Part shown: positions 41,960 to 50,797 of the stretch, piece after piece
Layout: each line of letters begins with the position of its first letter
How positions within the stretch are numbered: the stretch's first letter is position 1
Source: Mycobacterium kansasii ATCC 12478
Lineage (GTDB): Bacteria; Actinomycetota; Actinomycetes; Mycobacteriales; Mycobacteriaceae
Assembly: GCF_000157895.3 (NCBI RefSeq)
Contig: NC_022663.1
Location: forward strand, 1,302,001-1,366,000
DNA length: 64,000 bases
Direction: 5' to 3'
Notes under the pieces: generated by a model
Told to the model about the DNA's origin: nothing
What the model saw: only the letters and a program-made list of their open reading frames with translations
The model's database searches: none
Translations under genes and position numbers: made by a program

Positions 41960-43219
41960 ATGAACGGATTCTGGGCCCAGTTTCGCAGCTTCAGCCGCCC
42001 AAGCCGCGTACTCATGATCAACCAATTCGGGGCCAGCATAGGCTTTTACATGCTGATGCCCTACTTGTCCAGCTATCTGGCAGGGACCCTTGGCTTGGCA
42101 GCGTGGGCTGTCGGCCTGGTGCTGGGTGTGCGCAACTTCAGCCAGCAGGGCATGTTTTTCGTGGGCGGTACGCTCGCCGATCGGCTCGGCTACAAACCGT
42201 TGATCGTAGCCGGTTGTCTGCTGCGCATTGGCGCATTCGGTTTGTTGGCGATCGCCCAGTCGCTATCGACGTTGTTGATTGCCGCAGCGGCAACGGGTTT
42301 CGCTGGTGCGCTGTTCAACCCGGCGCTGCGGGCGTATCTCGCCACCGAAGCCGACGACCGCCGAATCGAAGCATTCGCCACCTTGAACATGTTCAACCGA
42401 GCGGGAATCTTCCTCGGCCCACTAATCGGACTGGCCTTTGTGACGTCGAACTTCCGGATGAGTGTACTGGCGGCTACGGTGATCTTCGCCGTCCTTGCCC
42501 TCGCACAACTCCTGGCGTTACCGGGGCACCGATTCGCAGATCCGGGGCCGGCCGCGCCGGCGAAGACGTCGATCATCTCGGACTGGCGGGCGGTCGCGGG
42601 CAATAGATCGTTCTTGCGGTTCGCCGCCACCATGACCGGCTCCTATCTGCTGTCCTCCCAGATTTATCTCATGCTTCCCGCGCAGGCCTCGGTGGTGGCG
42701 CCACACTCCCAAGCACAATTGGTGGCAGCAGTTTTCGGCACGTCAGGCCTGGTTGCGGTGGCCGGCCAGCTGCGCATCACGCGATGGTTCTCGGCACGAT
42801 GGCGGCCCGGGCGCAGTGTGTACATCGGGGTGGCGCTGATGGCGGCATCGTTTGCGCCGCTGGCCGCCATCCCCGACTCGCAGCGGTTAGGCACTCCAGC
42901 GGCCGTCGCGGCGTTGCTTGCCGCGGCGGCCTTGCTCGCCGTCGCGTCCGCAGCGGTGTTTCCCTTCGAGATGCACATCGTGGTGTCGCTGTCCAGCGAA
43001 CGGTTGGTGGCGACCCACTATGGCTTCTACAACACCATCATCGGAGTCGGCATCCTGGCCGGCAATTTCGCGATCGGGGCGCTGCTGGGCACCGAACACC
43101 GCCTAGACACCGACGAACTCGTGTGGGCCGCACTGATTCTCGTCGGGCTAATCGCCGCGACGGGACTATATCGACATGACGCACAGATCAACGCGCCTGG
43201 CCGTGCCGTACCTGATTGA
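41960..43219 (+). CDS. Major facilitator superfamily transporter, linked to PE/PPE
   Basis: The protein has 419 residues with about 12 predicted transmembrane helices. Typical MFS marks are GGTLADRLGYKPLIVAG (loop 2-3 signature), NRAGIFLGPLIGLAF (motif C-like) and several Gly/Ala-rich helices. The start lies 4 bp after the PPE stop. It is the third gene of the MarR-linked operon. The direction of transport and substrate cannot be told. The last 32 bp overlap the convergent acyl-CoA dehydrogenase gene. Confidence 0.88.
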   Translation: MNGFWAQFRSFSRPSRVLMINQFGASIGFYMLMPYLSSYLAGTLGLAAWAVGLVLGVRNFSQQGMFFVGGTLADRLGYKPLIVAGCLLRIGAFGLLAIAQSLSTLLIAAAATGFAGALFNPALRAYLATEADDRRIEAFATLNMFNRAGIFLGPLIGLAFVTSNFRMSVLAATVIFAVLALAQLLALPGHRFADPGPAAPAKTSIISDWRAVAGNRSFLRFAATMTGSYLLSSQIYLMLPAQASVVAPHSQAQLVAAVFGTSGLVAVAGQLRITRWFSARWRPGRSVYIGVALMAASFAPLAAIPDSQRLGTPAAVAALLAAAALLAVASAAVFPFEMHIVVSLSSERLVATHYGFYNTIIGVGILAGNFAIGALLGTEHRLDTDELVWAALILVGLIAATGLYRHDAQINAPGRAVPD

Positions 43220-44423
43220 ACGGCACGCCGCGGTCGGCGGCGTATTCCCGCGGGAAGTTCAGCACCCGCTCACCGATGACGTTGCGCGCCATCTCGGTTG
43301 TTCCACCGCCGATGGCGACGGACTGCCGCGCGAGGTAGCGCAGTCCGGCCTGCAGGCCCTCGCCGGGTTGCCCCACCACACCGGCGGCTCCGGCGATCGC
43401 CAGCGCGGTGTCCATCTCACACATCACCGTCTCGGCGTGGAAGAGCCTGATCAGCGTTCCACCGGCAGGCGGCAGCGTGCCGTCGCCGACGCTGCGGTAG
43501 ACGTGCTCGATCAGCTGCTCGGCCACCGCGCGGTGCACCAACGCCCGACCGGCCGTCTCCTGTACCCAATCACTGTCGGCCCGGCCGGCCTGCCGCGCGA
43601 GCTCGGCGTAGTCGACCGGCGTCGTGTGACCGCCCTCGCTGCCACCGCCACTGGCGAACTCCGAGCCCATCCCGACCGCCCGGCGCTCGTGATAGAGCTG
43701 TCGCGAGGCCACGGCCCAGCCGTTGTTCACCTCCCCGACCACCGCATCCTCGCCGACGTCCACCCCGTCGAGGAATTCCTCGCAGAACTCCGAGGAGCCG
43801 TTCACCTGGGTGATCCGGCGCAACGTGATTCCGGGGTGATCGATGGGCACCAGGAACATCGTCAGCCCCTCATGTTTGGGCACATCCCAGTCGGTGCGGG
43901 CCAGACACAGTCCGTAGTCGGCCGCGAACGCGCTGGTGCTCCAGGTCTTGGCACCGTCGATCACCCAGCGGTCACCGCGTCGCACGGCGCGGGTCAGGAC
44001 GCCCGCCAAGTCCGATCCGCCGCTGGGCTCCGAGAGCAGTTGCACCAGCACCTCGTCGCCGCGCAACGCCGCCCCGATGTGAGTCTTCTTCTGCTCCTCG
44101 CTGGCGGTGTCGAGCAGTGTGGCACAGCAGATGGTGAACGTCGGGGTGTTGAGGATCAACGGCATCTCGTAGCACAAGGATTCCTCGTCGAACGCCCGTT
44201 GGTATTCATACGGTAGACCCTGGCCACCGTACTCGCGGGGGAAGCAGATCCCGGCGAATCCTCCTTCGTAGAGCCGCTTTTGCAGTTCACGAGCCCGCTG
44301 CCAGGAGCGTTCTTGATCGCGAGGCGCCGCAGGCGGTGACATAGGGTCGACAGATGGCATGTTGTCGGCCAGCCACGCCCGGGCCCGGGCGGCGAATTCC
44401 GCAACGGACTGGGTCGGCGTCAT
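43188..44423 (-). CDS. Acyl-CoA dehydrogenase (second gene of a pair)
   Basis: The protein has 411 residues from the ATG at 44423. A longer frame to 44576 lies inside the upstream gene and is rejected. Motifs are LVQLLSEPSGGSDLAGVLTR, IDGAKTWSTSAFAADYG and the terminal AIGGGTTEMARNVIGERVLN. The 4-bp overlap with the upstream, smaller dehydrogenase suggests a heteromeric complex. It overlaps the convergent MFS gene by 32 bp. Confidence 0.88.
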   Translation of the reverse strand: MTPTQSVAEFAARARAWLADNMPSVDPMSPPAAPRDQERSWQRARELQKRLYEGGFAGICFPREYGGQGLPYEYQRAFDEESLCYEMPLILNTPTFTICCATLLDTASEEQKKTHIGAALRGDEVLVQLLSEPSGGSDLAGVLTRAVRRGDRWVIDGAKTWSTSAFAADYGLCLARTDWDVPKHEGLTMFLVPIDHPGITLRRITQVNGSSEFCEEFLDGVDVGEDAVVGEVNNGWAVASRQLYHERRAVGMGSEFASGGGSEGGHTTPVDYAELARQAGRADSDWVQETAGRALVHRAVAEQLIEHVYRSVGDGTLPPAGGTLIRLFHAETVMCEMDTALAIAGAAGVVGQPGEGLQAGLRYLARQSVAIGGGTTEMARNVIGERVLNFPREYAADRGVPFNQVRHGQAR

Positions 44424-45565
44424 CGAGGCGCCTTCGCTTCGGCTTCCAGCGCGTATACCCGGCGATTGTGTTCTTCCGGCGTGCCGAACATGGCGCGGTA
44501 CAACGTAACTCGCCTCAGGTACAGGTGCAGGTCGTGCTCCCAGGTGATGCCGATACCGCCGTGCATCTGCACGCAACCCTGAACGATCTGTCCCGCCATT
44601 TCACCGACATAGGACTTCGCAACACTGGCCGCCCGGCCCGCTGCCGGCGAGCGCGCGCCAACCGCTTTCACCGCGGCGGCCGTGGTGGCGCGGCAAGCCT
44701 CCAGCCACAGCTTCATGTCGGCGAACTTGTGTTTGAGCGCTTGGTAGGAGGCCAGCGGACGTCCGAATGTGTGCCGATCCAGCGCCCATTGCACGGTGAA
44801 GTCGAAGACCGTTTGCAGGATGCCGACCACCTCGGCGCACTGCAGTACCTGAGCGATCTGACTTTGCCGATCGATCAGCCCCGCCGTCTCGGCGGCGGTG
44901 CCGACCGCCGCCGACTCAGCCACCACGACGCCGTCGAAATCGACCCTCGCGTACTGCTTGACCAAGTCCAGCGACTGCTGGGGCGCAGTCCGCACTCCGT
45001 GCGCATCCGCAGGCACCAGGAACTGGCGGACCTCATCACCGCACCGCGCGACCACCAGCAACAGCGCGCTCTGGGCACCGGCTTCCACCCGGTCTTTGAC
45101 GCCCTCGATGCGGTAGCCGGAGTCGACGGGTGTGGCCGTGACCGTCGGATCCAGCGGCGACCAACCCCGGCCCGGTTCGCAGACCGCCCACGAGGCCACC
45201 GCTTCGCCAGACATCAGGGACGCGATCACCCCGGCGTGCGCGTGCGGCTCGGCGCAGTCGACCAACGCCGCAAGCACGGTGCTGACCGGATACAACGGCC
45301 CGGGCGCCACCGTCTTACCAAGCTGCTCGGCAACCATGGCCAGATCCTCGACGCCGTTGCCCGAGATGCTGCCGCCGCCCAAATCCTCGGGAACGAGCAG
45401 AGCCGTCCACCCCAGCTCAGCGGCCCGTTGCCACCACTGCGGGTCAAAGGACAGGCCCGCGGCATGCAACTCCCGGACACGGCGCAGCGAGGCTTCTTTT
45501 CGCAGAAATGCGTGGGTAGTGGAGGTAAAGAGTATGTTTTCGGGAGAGTCGACAGCGGTCATCAT
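44420..45565 (-). CDS. Acyl-CoA dehydrogenase (first gene of a pair)
   Basis: The protein has 381 residues from the ATG at 45565, with the next codon also ATG. Conserved regions are GWTALLVPEDLGGGSISG, HTFGRPLASYQALKHKFADM and GCVQMHGGIGITWEHDLHLY, typical of FadE-like subunits. It leads the two-gene operon, divergent from the Mce-associated genes. It shares the layout with the pair at 60158-62444. Confidence 0.87.
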   Translation of the reverse strand: MMTAVDSPENILFTSTTHAFLRKEASLRRVRELHAAGLSFDPQWWQRAAELGWTALLVPEDLGGGSISGNGVEDLAMVAEQLGKTVAPGPLYPVSTVLAALVDCAEPHAHAGVIASLMSGEAVASWAVCEPGRGWSPLDPTVTATPVDSGYRIEGVKDRVEAGAQSALLLVVARCGDEVRQFLVPADAHGVRTAPQQSLDLVKQYARVDFDGVVVAESAAVGTAAETAGLIDRQSQIAQVLQCAEVVGILQTVFDFTVQWALDRHTFGRPLASYQALKHKFADMKLWLEACRATTAAAVKAVGARSPAAGRAASVAKSYVGEMAGQIVQGCVQMHGGIGITWEHDLHLYLRRVTLYRAMFGTPEEHNRRVYALEAEAKAPR

Positions 45566-45757
45566 GCCGCCCGTACTCTCCTGGGCCGTCCTTCGCCGCC
45601 GCAAAGGACGTCGGTGGGAAAGCTCGGGTGGCTGATCATCCGCCTAATCGGTCCTCGCTGGAGCGGAGTTCGGTGGCGACTCTGATGTTAGCAATGGGCG
45701 ATACCGTAAGAGATACCGGAGTTCAGTCGATAATGATGGCCACGGGCTGTAACCGCA

Positions 45758-46474
45758 ATGGCTGACGCAACGCAACCGCACTCGGGGTCGGCGAACTCGC
45801 AACCCGAGGTGAGGGCATGGGCCGAACAAGCCGATGCCGCCGGGGAAGACGATGCCGAGTACAGCGACGCCGACTACGAGTACGTCGACTACGACGAGTT
45901 TGTCGCAGCCGACGACGAGACAGACGAGGTCGAAGGCCAGGACGCCGCCGAGGCGGCCGCCCCCCGAGGCCGGTCCTGGCGGTGGTTGCGGGTGCTGCTG
46001 GCCGGACTCGCCAAGGCCGCCGCGGTGGTCATCATCTGCGGCTTCGCCGCGCTCAGCGGAATCATGGTATGGCAGCACCACCAGACCACGCAGCGTCACG
46101 AACGCGCCGAGGCGTTCGCCGACGGGGCCAAAAAGGGCATCATCAATATGATTTCCCTGGACTTCCGCAAAGCCAAGGAAGACGTCCAGCGGGTGATCGA
46201 CAGTTCCACGGGCGAGTTCAAGGACGAATTCCAGCAGCGGGCAGCCGATTTCACCAAGGTTGTCGAGCAGTCCAAAGTCGTGACGGAAGGAACGGTCACC
46301 GCCACGGCCGTCGAATCCATGGATGGGAACACCGCTTTGGTGCTCGTCTCGGCGACATCGCGGGTCACCAACGGCGGGAACGGCAAAGAGGAACCACGTG
46401 AGTGGAGGCTGAAGGTGACCGTGACCGAGGAGGACGGGCAGTACAAGATGTCGAAGGTTGAGTTCGTACCGTGA
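45758..46474 (+). CDS. Mce-associated membrane protein
   Basis: The protein has 238 residues. A highly acidic N-terminal tail (AEYSDADYEYVDYDEFVAAD) precedes a transmembrane helix (about residues 80-103, LAKAAAVVIICGFAALSGIM). A periplasmic NTF2-like domain follows (AFADGAKKGIINMISLDFRK, then TALVLVSATSRVTN). This is the Mce-associated protein (Mam/OmamA-like) pattern. Mam proteins stabilise Mce lipid-import complexes, but no mce operon lies in the window. The gene overlaps the next one by 4 bp. Confidence 0.85.
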   Translation: MADATQPHSGSANSQPEVRAWAEQADAAGEDDAEYSDADYEYVDYDEFVAADDETDEVEGQDAAEAAAPRGRSWRWLRVLLAGLAKAAAVVIICGFAALSGIMVWQHHQTTQRHERAEAFADGAKKGIINMISLDFRKAKEDVQRVIDSSTGEFKDEFQQRAADFTKVVEQSKVVTEGTVTATAVESMDGNTALVLVSATSRVTNGGNGKEEPREWRLKVTVTEEDGQYKMSKVEFVP

Positions 46475-47115
46475 CCGATCACATGCGTGACATCGGCGAC
46501 GCCGAGAGCGAATTCGACGATTCAGCGACGTCGGTGATCCCGGCGAGCGACGAGTGGGACGACGAAGCGCCGGCTGACGACTCCCCCGCACCGGCCCGTG
46601 GCTGGGCGCAGGACTTATGGCGCAGAAAGATCAATCTGAAACCGGTCCCGGTGATTTTGATCGTGCTCATTCTGATTTCCGGCGGCATCACCGCCTGGCT
46701 GTACGCCAAGCTGTACCGGCCCGATCAGCAGGTCGGCCCCAGCGTCGCACGCGCCGCGGTCAGCGCGGCCTCTGACGGTACAGTCGCGCTGTTGTCGTAT
46801 TCGTCCGACACGCTCGACAAGGACATCGCCGCCGCCAGGTCACATCTCGGCGGGGATTTCCTGGACTATTACAACCAATTCACGCAGCAGTTCGTGGTTC
46901 CGGGGGCCAAGCAGAAAGCGCTGAAGACCACCGCCAAGGTGATGCGCGCCGCAGTGTCGGAGCTGCATCCGGGTTCGGCCGTCGTGCTGGTCTTCGTCGA
47001 CCAGAGCACCACCACCAAGGACAACCCCGAACCGACCATCAAGCCCAGCAGCGTGCTGGTGAGCGTGACCCAGGTCGGCGGCAAGTGGCTGATCACCAAA
47101 TTCAACCCGGTCTAG
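46471..47115 (+). CDS. Mce-associated membrane protein, second of the pair
   Basis: The protein has 214 residues, starting at GTG within the ATGA-like overlap. An acidic N-terminus (IGDAESEFDDSATSVIPASD) precedes a single transmembrane helix (NLKPVPVILIVLILISGGIT) and a periplasmic domain with LLSYSSDTLDKDIAAARSHL and VVLVFVDQSTTTKDN. The same architecture as its neighbour suggests a heteromeric orphan Mam pair. It ends 13 bp before a convergent hydrolase gene. Confidence 0.85.
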   Translation: MTDHMRDIGDAESEFDDSATSVIPASDEWDDEAPADDSPAPARGWAQDLWRRKINLKPVPVILIVLILISGGITAWLYAKLYRPDQQVGPSVARAAVSAASDGTVALLSYSSDTLDKDIAAARSHLGGDFLDYYNQFTQQFVVPGAKQKALKTTAKVMRAAVSELHPGSAVVLVFVDQSTTTKDNPEPTIKPSSVLVSVTQVGGKWLITKFNPV

Positions 47116-47128
47116 GTCTCGCCCCGGT

Positions 47129-48094
47129 TTAGGTCGCGAAGGCTCGCCGCAGCGTCTGAGCATGCAGCGCCCGGTTCTCTTGGGAGACGACCCAATCGGT
47201 GACGACGGAGTCGAAGCCATGGAACGTCGCCGCGAAGACGTGCAGTTCGGTGTGGACGTACGCGTGCAGCAGACGGTTCGCGTAGTCGATGGCCTCATCG
47301 CGGCAGGGGTCGATCTCCGAGCAGCTGATGAATGTCGGCGGCAAGCCTTCCAGATTCGCCCGGTGCGCCGGAACGTGGTGACGATTCGCCGTGGTGTGGC
47401 CCAGGTAATGGGCCCAGGCCCGGGACACCGCCTGACCGTTGAGACCGGGGGTGCGCTGAAACTCCCGCCGCGACGGCGTGGCGTCGGAATCGAGCATCGG
47501 CTGATGCAGAATCTGCACCAGGATCGGCGGGCCTTCCTCGTCGAACATGCGCTGAGCCAATCCGGCCACCAGTGCCGCACCGGCGTCACGGCCCATCACC
47601 GCCAGCCGATGGGCATCGGCGTCTAGTTCGGCGCAGTTGTCGACAGCAAAACGCAGACTCGCCTCGACATCATCGAGGGCCGCCGGGCACGGATGCTCGG
47701 GCGCCAGCCGGTAGCCGACCGACACGACCAGGCAGTCGGCCGCGTGAGCCAGCTCCACACAGTGCCCGTGGTCGGTGTCGAGGTTGCCGGTGACGAATCC
47801 GCCACCGTGGGCGTAGATCACTATCGGCGCGGTTGACCCGCTGCCACCCCGATACAGCCGTAAGCCCAGCCGCCCGCCGTCAGGACCGGCAATGTATCGC
47901 GATTCGATGCTCACCCCGGCAACACCCGTGTCGACCGCCGCGGCCTGCTCGGCGGCGACCCGGTCGGCATGCTGTCGCTCCGCGCTCAACGTCTCGACGC
48001 TGAATTCGACGATCCTCAGCGCGGCGGCGGTATCTCGCAGCGCCGGGTCGATACGGCTGAGGCCTTGCGGCCGTGCGAGATTCGTCTGAGTCAT
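47129..48094 (-). CDS. HSL/lipase-family alpha/beta hydrolase with a substituted nucleophile
   Basis: The protein has 321 residues. The oxyanion-hole HGGG lies at residues 96-99 (YAHGGGFVTG), and the acid/base regions are EIDPCRDEAIDY and FHGFDSV. The nucleophile elbow, canonical G-D/E-S-A-G, reads GRDAG, with Asp at position 170 instead of Ser. The DNA (GGC CGT GAC GCC GGT) leaves no ambiguity. Ordinary esterase activity is therefore unlikely, and the protein may be a non-catalytic homologue or use another chemistry. It is the last gene of the operon from 50695. Confidence 0.85.
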   Translation of the reverse strand: MTQTNLARPQGLSRIDPALRDTAAALRIVEFSVETLSAERQHADRVAAEQAAAVDTGVAGVSIESRYIAGPDGGRLGLRLYRGGSGSTAPIVIYAHGGGFVTGNLDTDHGHCVELAHAADCLVVSVGYRLAPEHPCPAALDDVEASLRFAVDNCAELDADAHRLAVMGRDAGAALVAGLAQRMFDEEGPPILVQILHQPMLDSDATPSRREFQRTPGLNGQAVSRAWAHYLGHTTANRHHVPAHRANLEGLPPTFISCSEIDPCRDEAIDYANRLLHAYVHTELHVFAATFHGFDSVVTDWVVSQENRALHAQTLRRAFAT

Positions 48095-49278
48095 GATGAC
48101 TCGCCTTCCGGCTCAGTGCCATAGGCAGCGCCGAGCCGTTCTCCGGGCAGTGCTTTGACGGTCGCGGGCAGCCCGTAGAGCGCGGTCGCGTTGCCGCGCA
48201 TGATCCGCTCCCGCTGGTCGGGGGGGAACCGGTTGAACGCATACGCCGGAGAGTCGTAGCTCCAGTGCGGGTAGTCCGTCGAGAACATCAGATTGTCGCC
48301 CAGGTCCATCATGTCCAGATACTGGCGAAACTTCACGGTGTCGACCTCTTCGAGCGGCTGGGTGGTGAACCGGACGTGTTCGCGCACATACTCCGACGGG
48401 GACCGGCGCACATGCGGAAGGTCGCCGCGGCGGGCCTGCCACATCTGGTCCATCCGCGACATCACCGGCATCGCCCAGGTGAAGCCACCTTCGATGAATA
48501 CCACCCGCAAGTTCGGATGGCGATCAAACGCGCCGTCGAATACCAGGCTCATCAAGTGCGACACGTACAGCAGCGGCCAGGAGGCGAAGAAGTCATGCCA
48601 GTGCGCGGGGTTGCCGACGGGATACAGCGGGATCAACTCGAACGGCGTCTGACCCATCAGATGCGTGGCCACCGGCAGCCCATTGCGGGCCGCGGCCTCG
48701 TAGAGGGGATCGAAATGCGGACTGCCGAAAGGGATTCCACGAGTCTGCGGGGTCATCAGAATCTGGCACATATAGGGATGGCCGGCCCAGCGCTCAATCT
48801 CACGGCCCGCCAGTTCCGGTGTCTGGGCGCTGACGCTGATCGACCCGCGCCACCGGCCGTGCGCATTGTGCTTGTCCAGCCAGACGTCGGCCAGCCAGTC
48901 GTTGTATGTCGACTTCAGCACCTGCTCGGCCTGCGGCAATTGCGCGTCACACATCGGCTCCAGCGAGGCGATGCTGACGCCGGCATCCACCAGCAACTGC
49001 TTGGCGGCGAAATCGGGGTCGCTGCCGGCGAACCCGCCGCCCGGCGGGACGGCGTCCAGCCGCAACGACATCGTCTTGTAGGAGTCCGGGGTGTCGTAGA
49101 AGTGCGGCACCGGCGTGACCGCATTGCCGGTAGGCCAGATCTTGGCCACCCATTCGGCCGGCGCGTAGGACTTGAGCACGTCGACAGAGACGGGCAGCGG
49201 GTGAACGTCGGTGTCGACGATGGTGACCGCTATCTCTCGCCGTTGCGTGCCGGCGTCGGCTCGTTCGGTCGTGGTCAT
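48091..49278 (-). CDS. Amidohydrolase_2 family protein, catalytic residues present
   Basis: The protein has 395 residues from the ATG at 49278. The metal-binding pattern is complete: IVDTDVHPLP at the N-terminus, LPVATHLMG, and the conserved Asp of LMFSTDYPHWSYD. SLVFDGAFDRHPNLRVVFIEGG is also typical. The enzyme type includes hydrolases and decarboxylases of aromatic and lactone compounds. It overlaps by ATGA with both neighbours, so the operon is translationally coupled. Confidence 0.87.
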   Translation of the reverse strand: MTTTERADAGTQRREIAVTIVDTDVHPLPVSVDVLKSYAPAEWVAKIWPTGNAVTPVPHFYDTPDSYKTMSLRLDAVPPGGGFAGSDPDFAAKQLLVDAGVSIASLEPMCDAQLPQAEQVLKSTYNDWLADVWLDKHNAHGRWRGSISVSAQTPELAGREIERWAGHPYMCQILMTPQTRGIPFGSPHFDPLYEAAARNGLPVATHLMGQTPFELIPLYPVGNPAHWHDFFASWPLLYVSHLMSLVFDGAFDRHPNLRVVFIEGGFTWAMPVMSRMDQMWQARRGDLPHVRRSPSEYVREHVRFTTQPLEEVDTVKFRQYLDMMDLGDNLMFSTDYPHWSYDSPAYAFNRFPPDQRERIMRGNATALYGLPATVKALPGERLGAAYGTEPEGESS

Positions 49279-50339
49279 GTAACGCTGCTTTCCACCTTCA
49301 GGCCGTAGAGCTCGCTGGCGTTGCGCCACAACATCTTCGCGCGCTGAAGCTCATCCAAACCGGTGACGGCCGCGTCGGGTGGCGACGTGGACCAATGGGG
49401 GTAGCTCGAACCGTACATCACCAGGTCGGCCTTGTCGGAGAAGTCCATCCAGCGCGGCATCTGCCCGGCATCGACGGGTCCGTCGAAAGCCGACGAGCAA
49501 AACCGGACATGAGCGGACAGATATTCGCTGGGATAGCGATCCACCCACGGCGTCTGGTCACGCATCGACAGCCAGAAAGTGTCCAGCCGCCATATCAGCG
49601 GGGTGAGGATGTCGTATCCGCCGTCGGCGAACACGAACGTGAGGCCGGGGTGCCGGCCGAAGACACCCTCGACGATGAGCGTGGCCAGGTGCACGAAGTA
49701 GTTCAGCGGCATGAAGGCCGCGTACCCGGGATAGGTGTGCGCGTGCCCGGCGAACGTCGGCGGATAGTCGACGCCGTTGCCGCCGTTGATGTGCACCGCC
49801 ACCGGTAAGCCGTGAGCGGCGGCGGCCTCCCAGATGGGCTCGAACATCGGCTTGCCGTACGGCTCGCGCGATTGCATCGGAACACCTACCTGAACCAGCT
49901 TGGGATGACCGGCGAGTCGTTCGATTTCGGCGACGGCACCCTTGGGGTCCTCCGGATTGACCCGGATGGTTCCCCGGAATCGGTTGGTGGGGTCGGGATC
50001 TAGCCACCGGTCGAGCAGCCAGTCGTTGACCGCTGCGCAGATGCAGCTGTTGAGCAGGTAGTCGGCGATGTTGCCCCGGGTCAGCGGATTGAGGATGGCG
50101 TAGTCGACAGCCGCGTCGTCGAAAAGATGCCTGCTGACGGTCTCGGGATCCGAGCCGGGGTAATGCTTTCCATACAGGTCCGGCCGGTAGTCACCGCCGG
50201 GAGCCTGGTACCACTGCTGTTCAACGTCGGGGATCGACCGCAGTTGATGGGCAGTGGGCAGATAACGCCGTATCTCCGCGTTGTGGCGGAAATGGGGCTG
50301 CACGTTGGTGTCAATGCAGGCATCGATAACCGGGCTCAT
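49275..50339 (-). CDS. Amidohydrolase_2 paralogue with degenerate metal site
   Basis: The protein has 354 residues from the ATG at 50339. It is clearly homologous to the next gene: VEGVFGRHPGLTFVFADGGY, DRYPSEYLSAHVRF and YPHWSTSPP. The expected D-x-D-x-H at the N-terminus reads DTNVQ, and the conserved Asp of the SDYPHW motif is Ser (GSSYPHW). Both changes hit metal or catalytic positions. It may be a non-catalytic partner of the intact paralogue, for example in a heterodimer. It overlaps both neighbours by 4 bp. Confidence 0.83.
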   Translation of the reverse strand: MSPVIDACIDTNVQPHFRHNAEIRRYLPTAHQLRSIPDVEQQWYQAPGGDYRPDLYGKHYPGSDPETVSRHLFDDAAVDYAILNPLTRGNIADYLLNSCICAAVNDWLLDRWLDPDPTNRFRGTIRVNPEDPKGAVAEIERLAGHPKLVQVGVPMQSREPYGKPMFEPIWEAAAAHGLPVAVHINGGNGVDYPPTFAGHAHTYPGYAAFMPLNYFVHLATLIVEGVFGRHPGLTFVFADGGYDILTPLIWRLDTFWLSMRDQTPWVDRYPSEYLSAHVRFCSSAFDGPVDAGQMPRWMDFSDKADLVMYGSSYPHWSTSPPDAAVTGLDELQRAKMLWRNASELYGLKVESSVT

Positions 50340-50695
50340 GCGGTCAGGTACACCTTCCCGTCGGTCACGTCGACGTGATAGGTGCGAACCCGACGTCGCG
50401 GATCGGCGACATTGCGGCCGGTGGTGACGTCGAATTCCCAGTTGTGCCAAGGACATCGCACGATTTGGCCGTCCCTTACCCGGCGTAGTCGCCCGGGTTC
50501 GCCGGGGACCGACTCGTTGGTGCCGCCGATCAGGCCACGGCACAACGGGGCGCCCTCGTGCGGACAGTAATTGACGATGGCATACAGCGCACCGCCGACG
50601 TTGTAGACACCCACCCCGTACTTCCCGGCGTCGACCAGCTTCATGGTGCCCGGCGGCAGTTCGTCGACGGTACACACAAGTCGCCGTTGCAGCAC
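50336..50695 (-). CDS. Rieske [2Fe-2S] ferredoxin
   Basis: The protein has 119 residues from the GTG at 50695. An in-frame GTG at 50737 would add 14 residues. The cluster ligands are C44-x-H46 (NYCPHEGAPLC) and C81-x2-H84 (VRCPWHNWEFD), with a longer than usual loop between them. No membrane helix or signal is present, so it is a soluble electron carrier. It leads the minus-strand operon with the amidohydrolases and is divergent from the P450, so it may donate electrons to a P450 or to the Rieske oxygenases. Confidence 0.85.
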   Translation of the reverse strand: MLQRRLVCTVDELPPGTMKLVDAGKYGVGVYNVGGALYAIVNYCPHEGAPLCRGLIGGTNESVPGEPGRLRRVRDGQIVRCPWHNWEFDVTTGRNVADPRRRVRTYHVDVTDGKVYLTA

Positions 50696-50753
50696 CGGTG
50701 TACCCCGCCTTCTGCCCGGTACGGCAGCCGCCACCACCGCCTGGCTTCGTTGC

Positions 50754-50773
50754 TATTTATACTATAATAGCGA
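50754..50773. promoter_or_regulatory. Copy H of the recurring 20-bp motif, divergent promoters
   Basis: GCTATTTATACTATAATAGC has inverted ends GCTATT/AATAGC. It contains TATAAT (50765-50770) reading toward the P450 and TATAGT reading toward the Rieske ferredoxin operon, so overlapping divergent -10 boxes sit inside the candidate operator. Confidence 0.6.
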
Positions 50774-50797
50774 CATTCCGTACCGGGAGGAGCGCTG

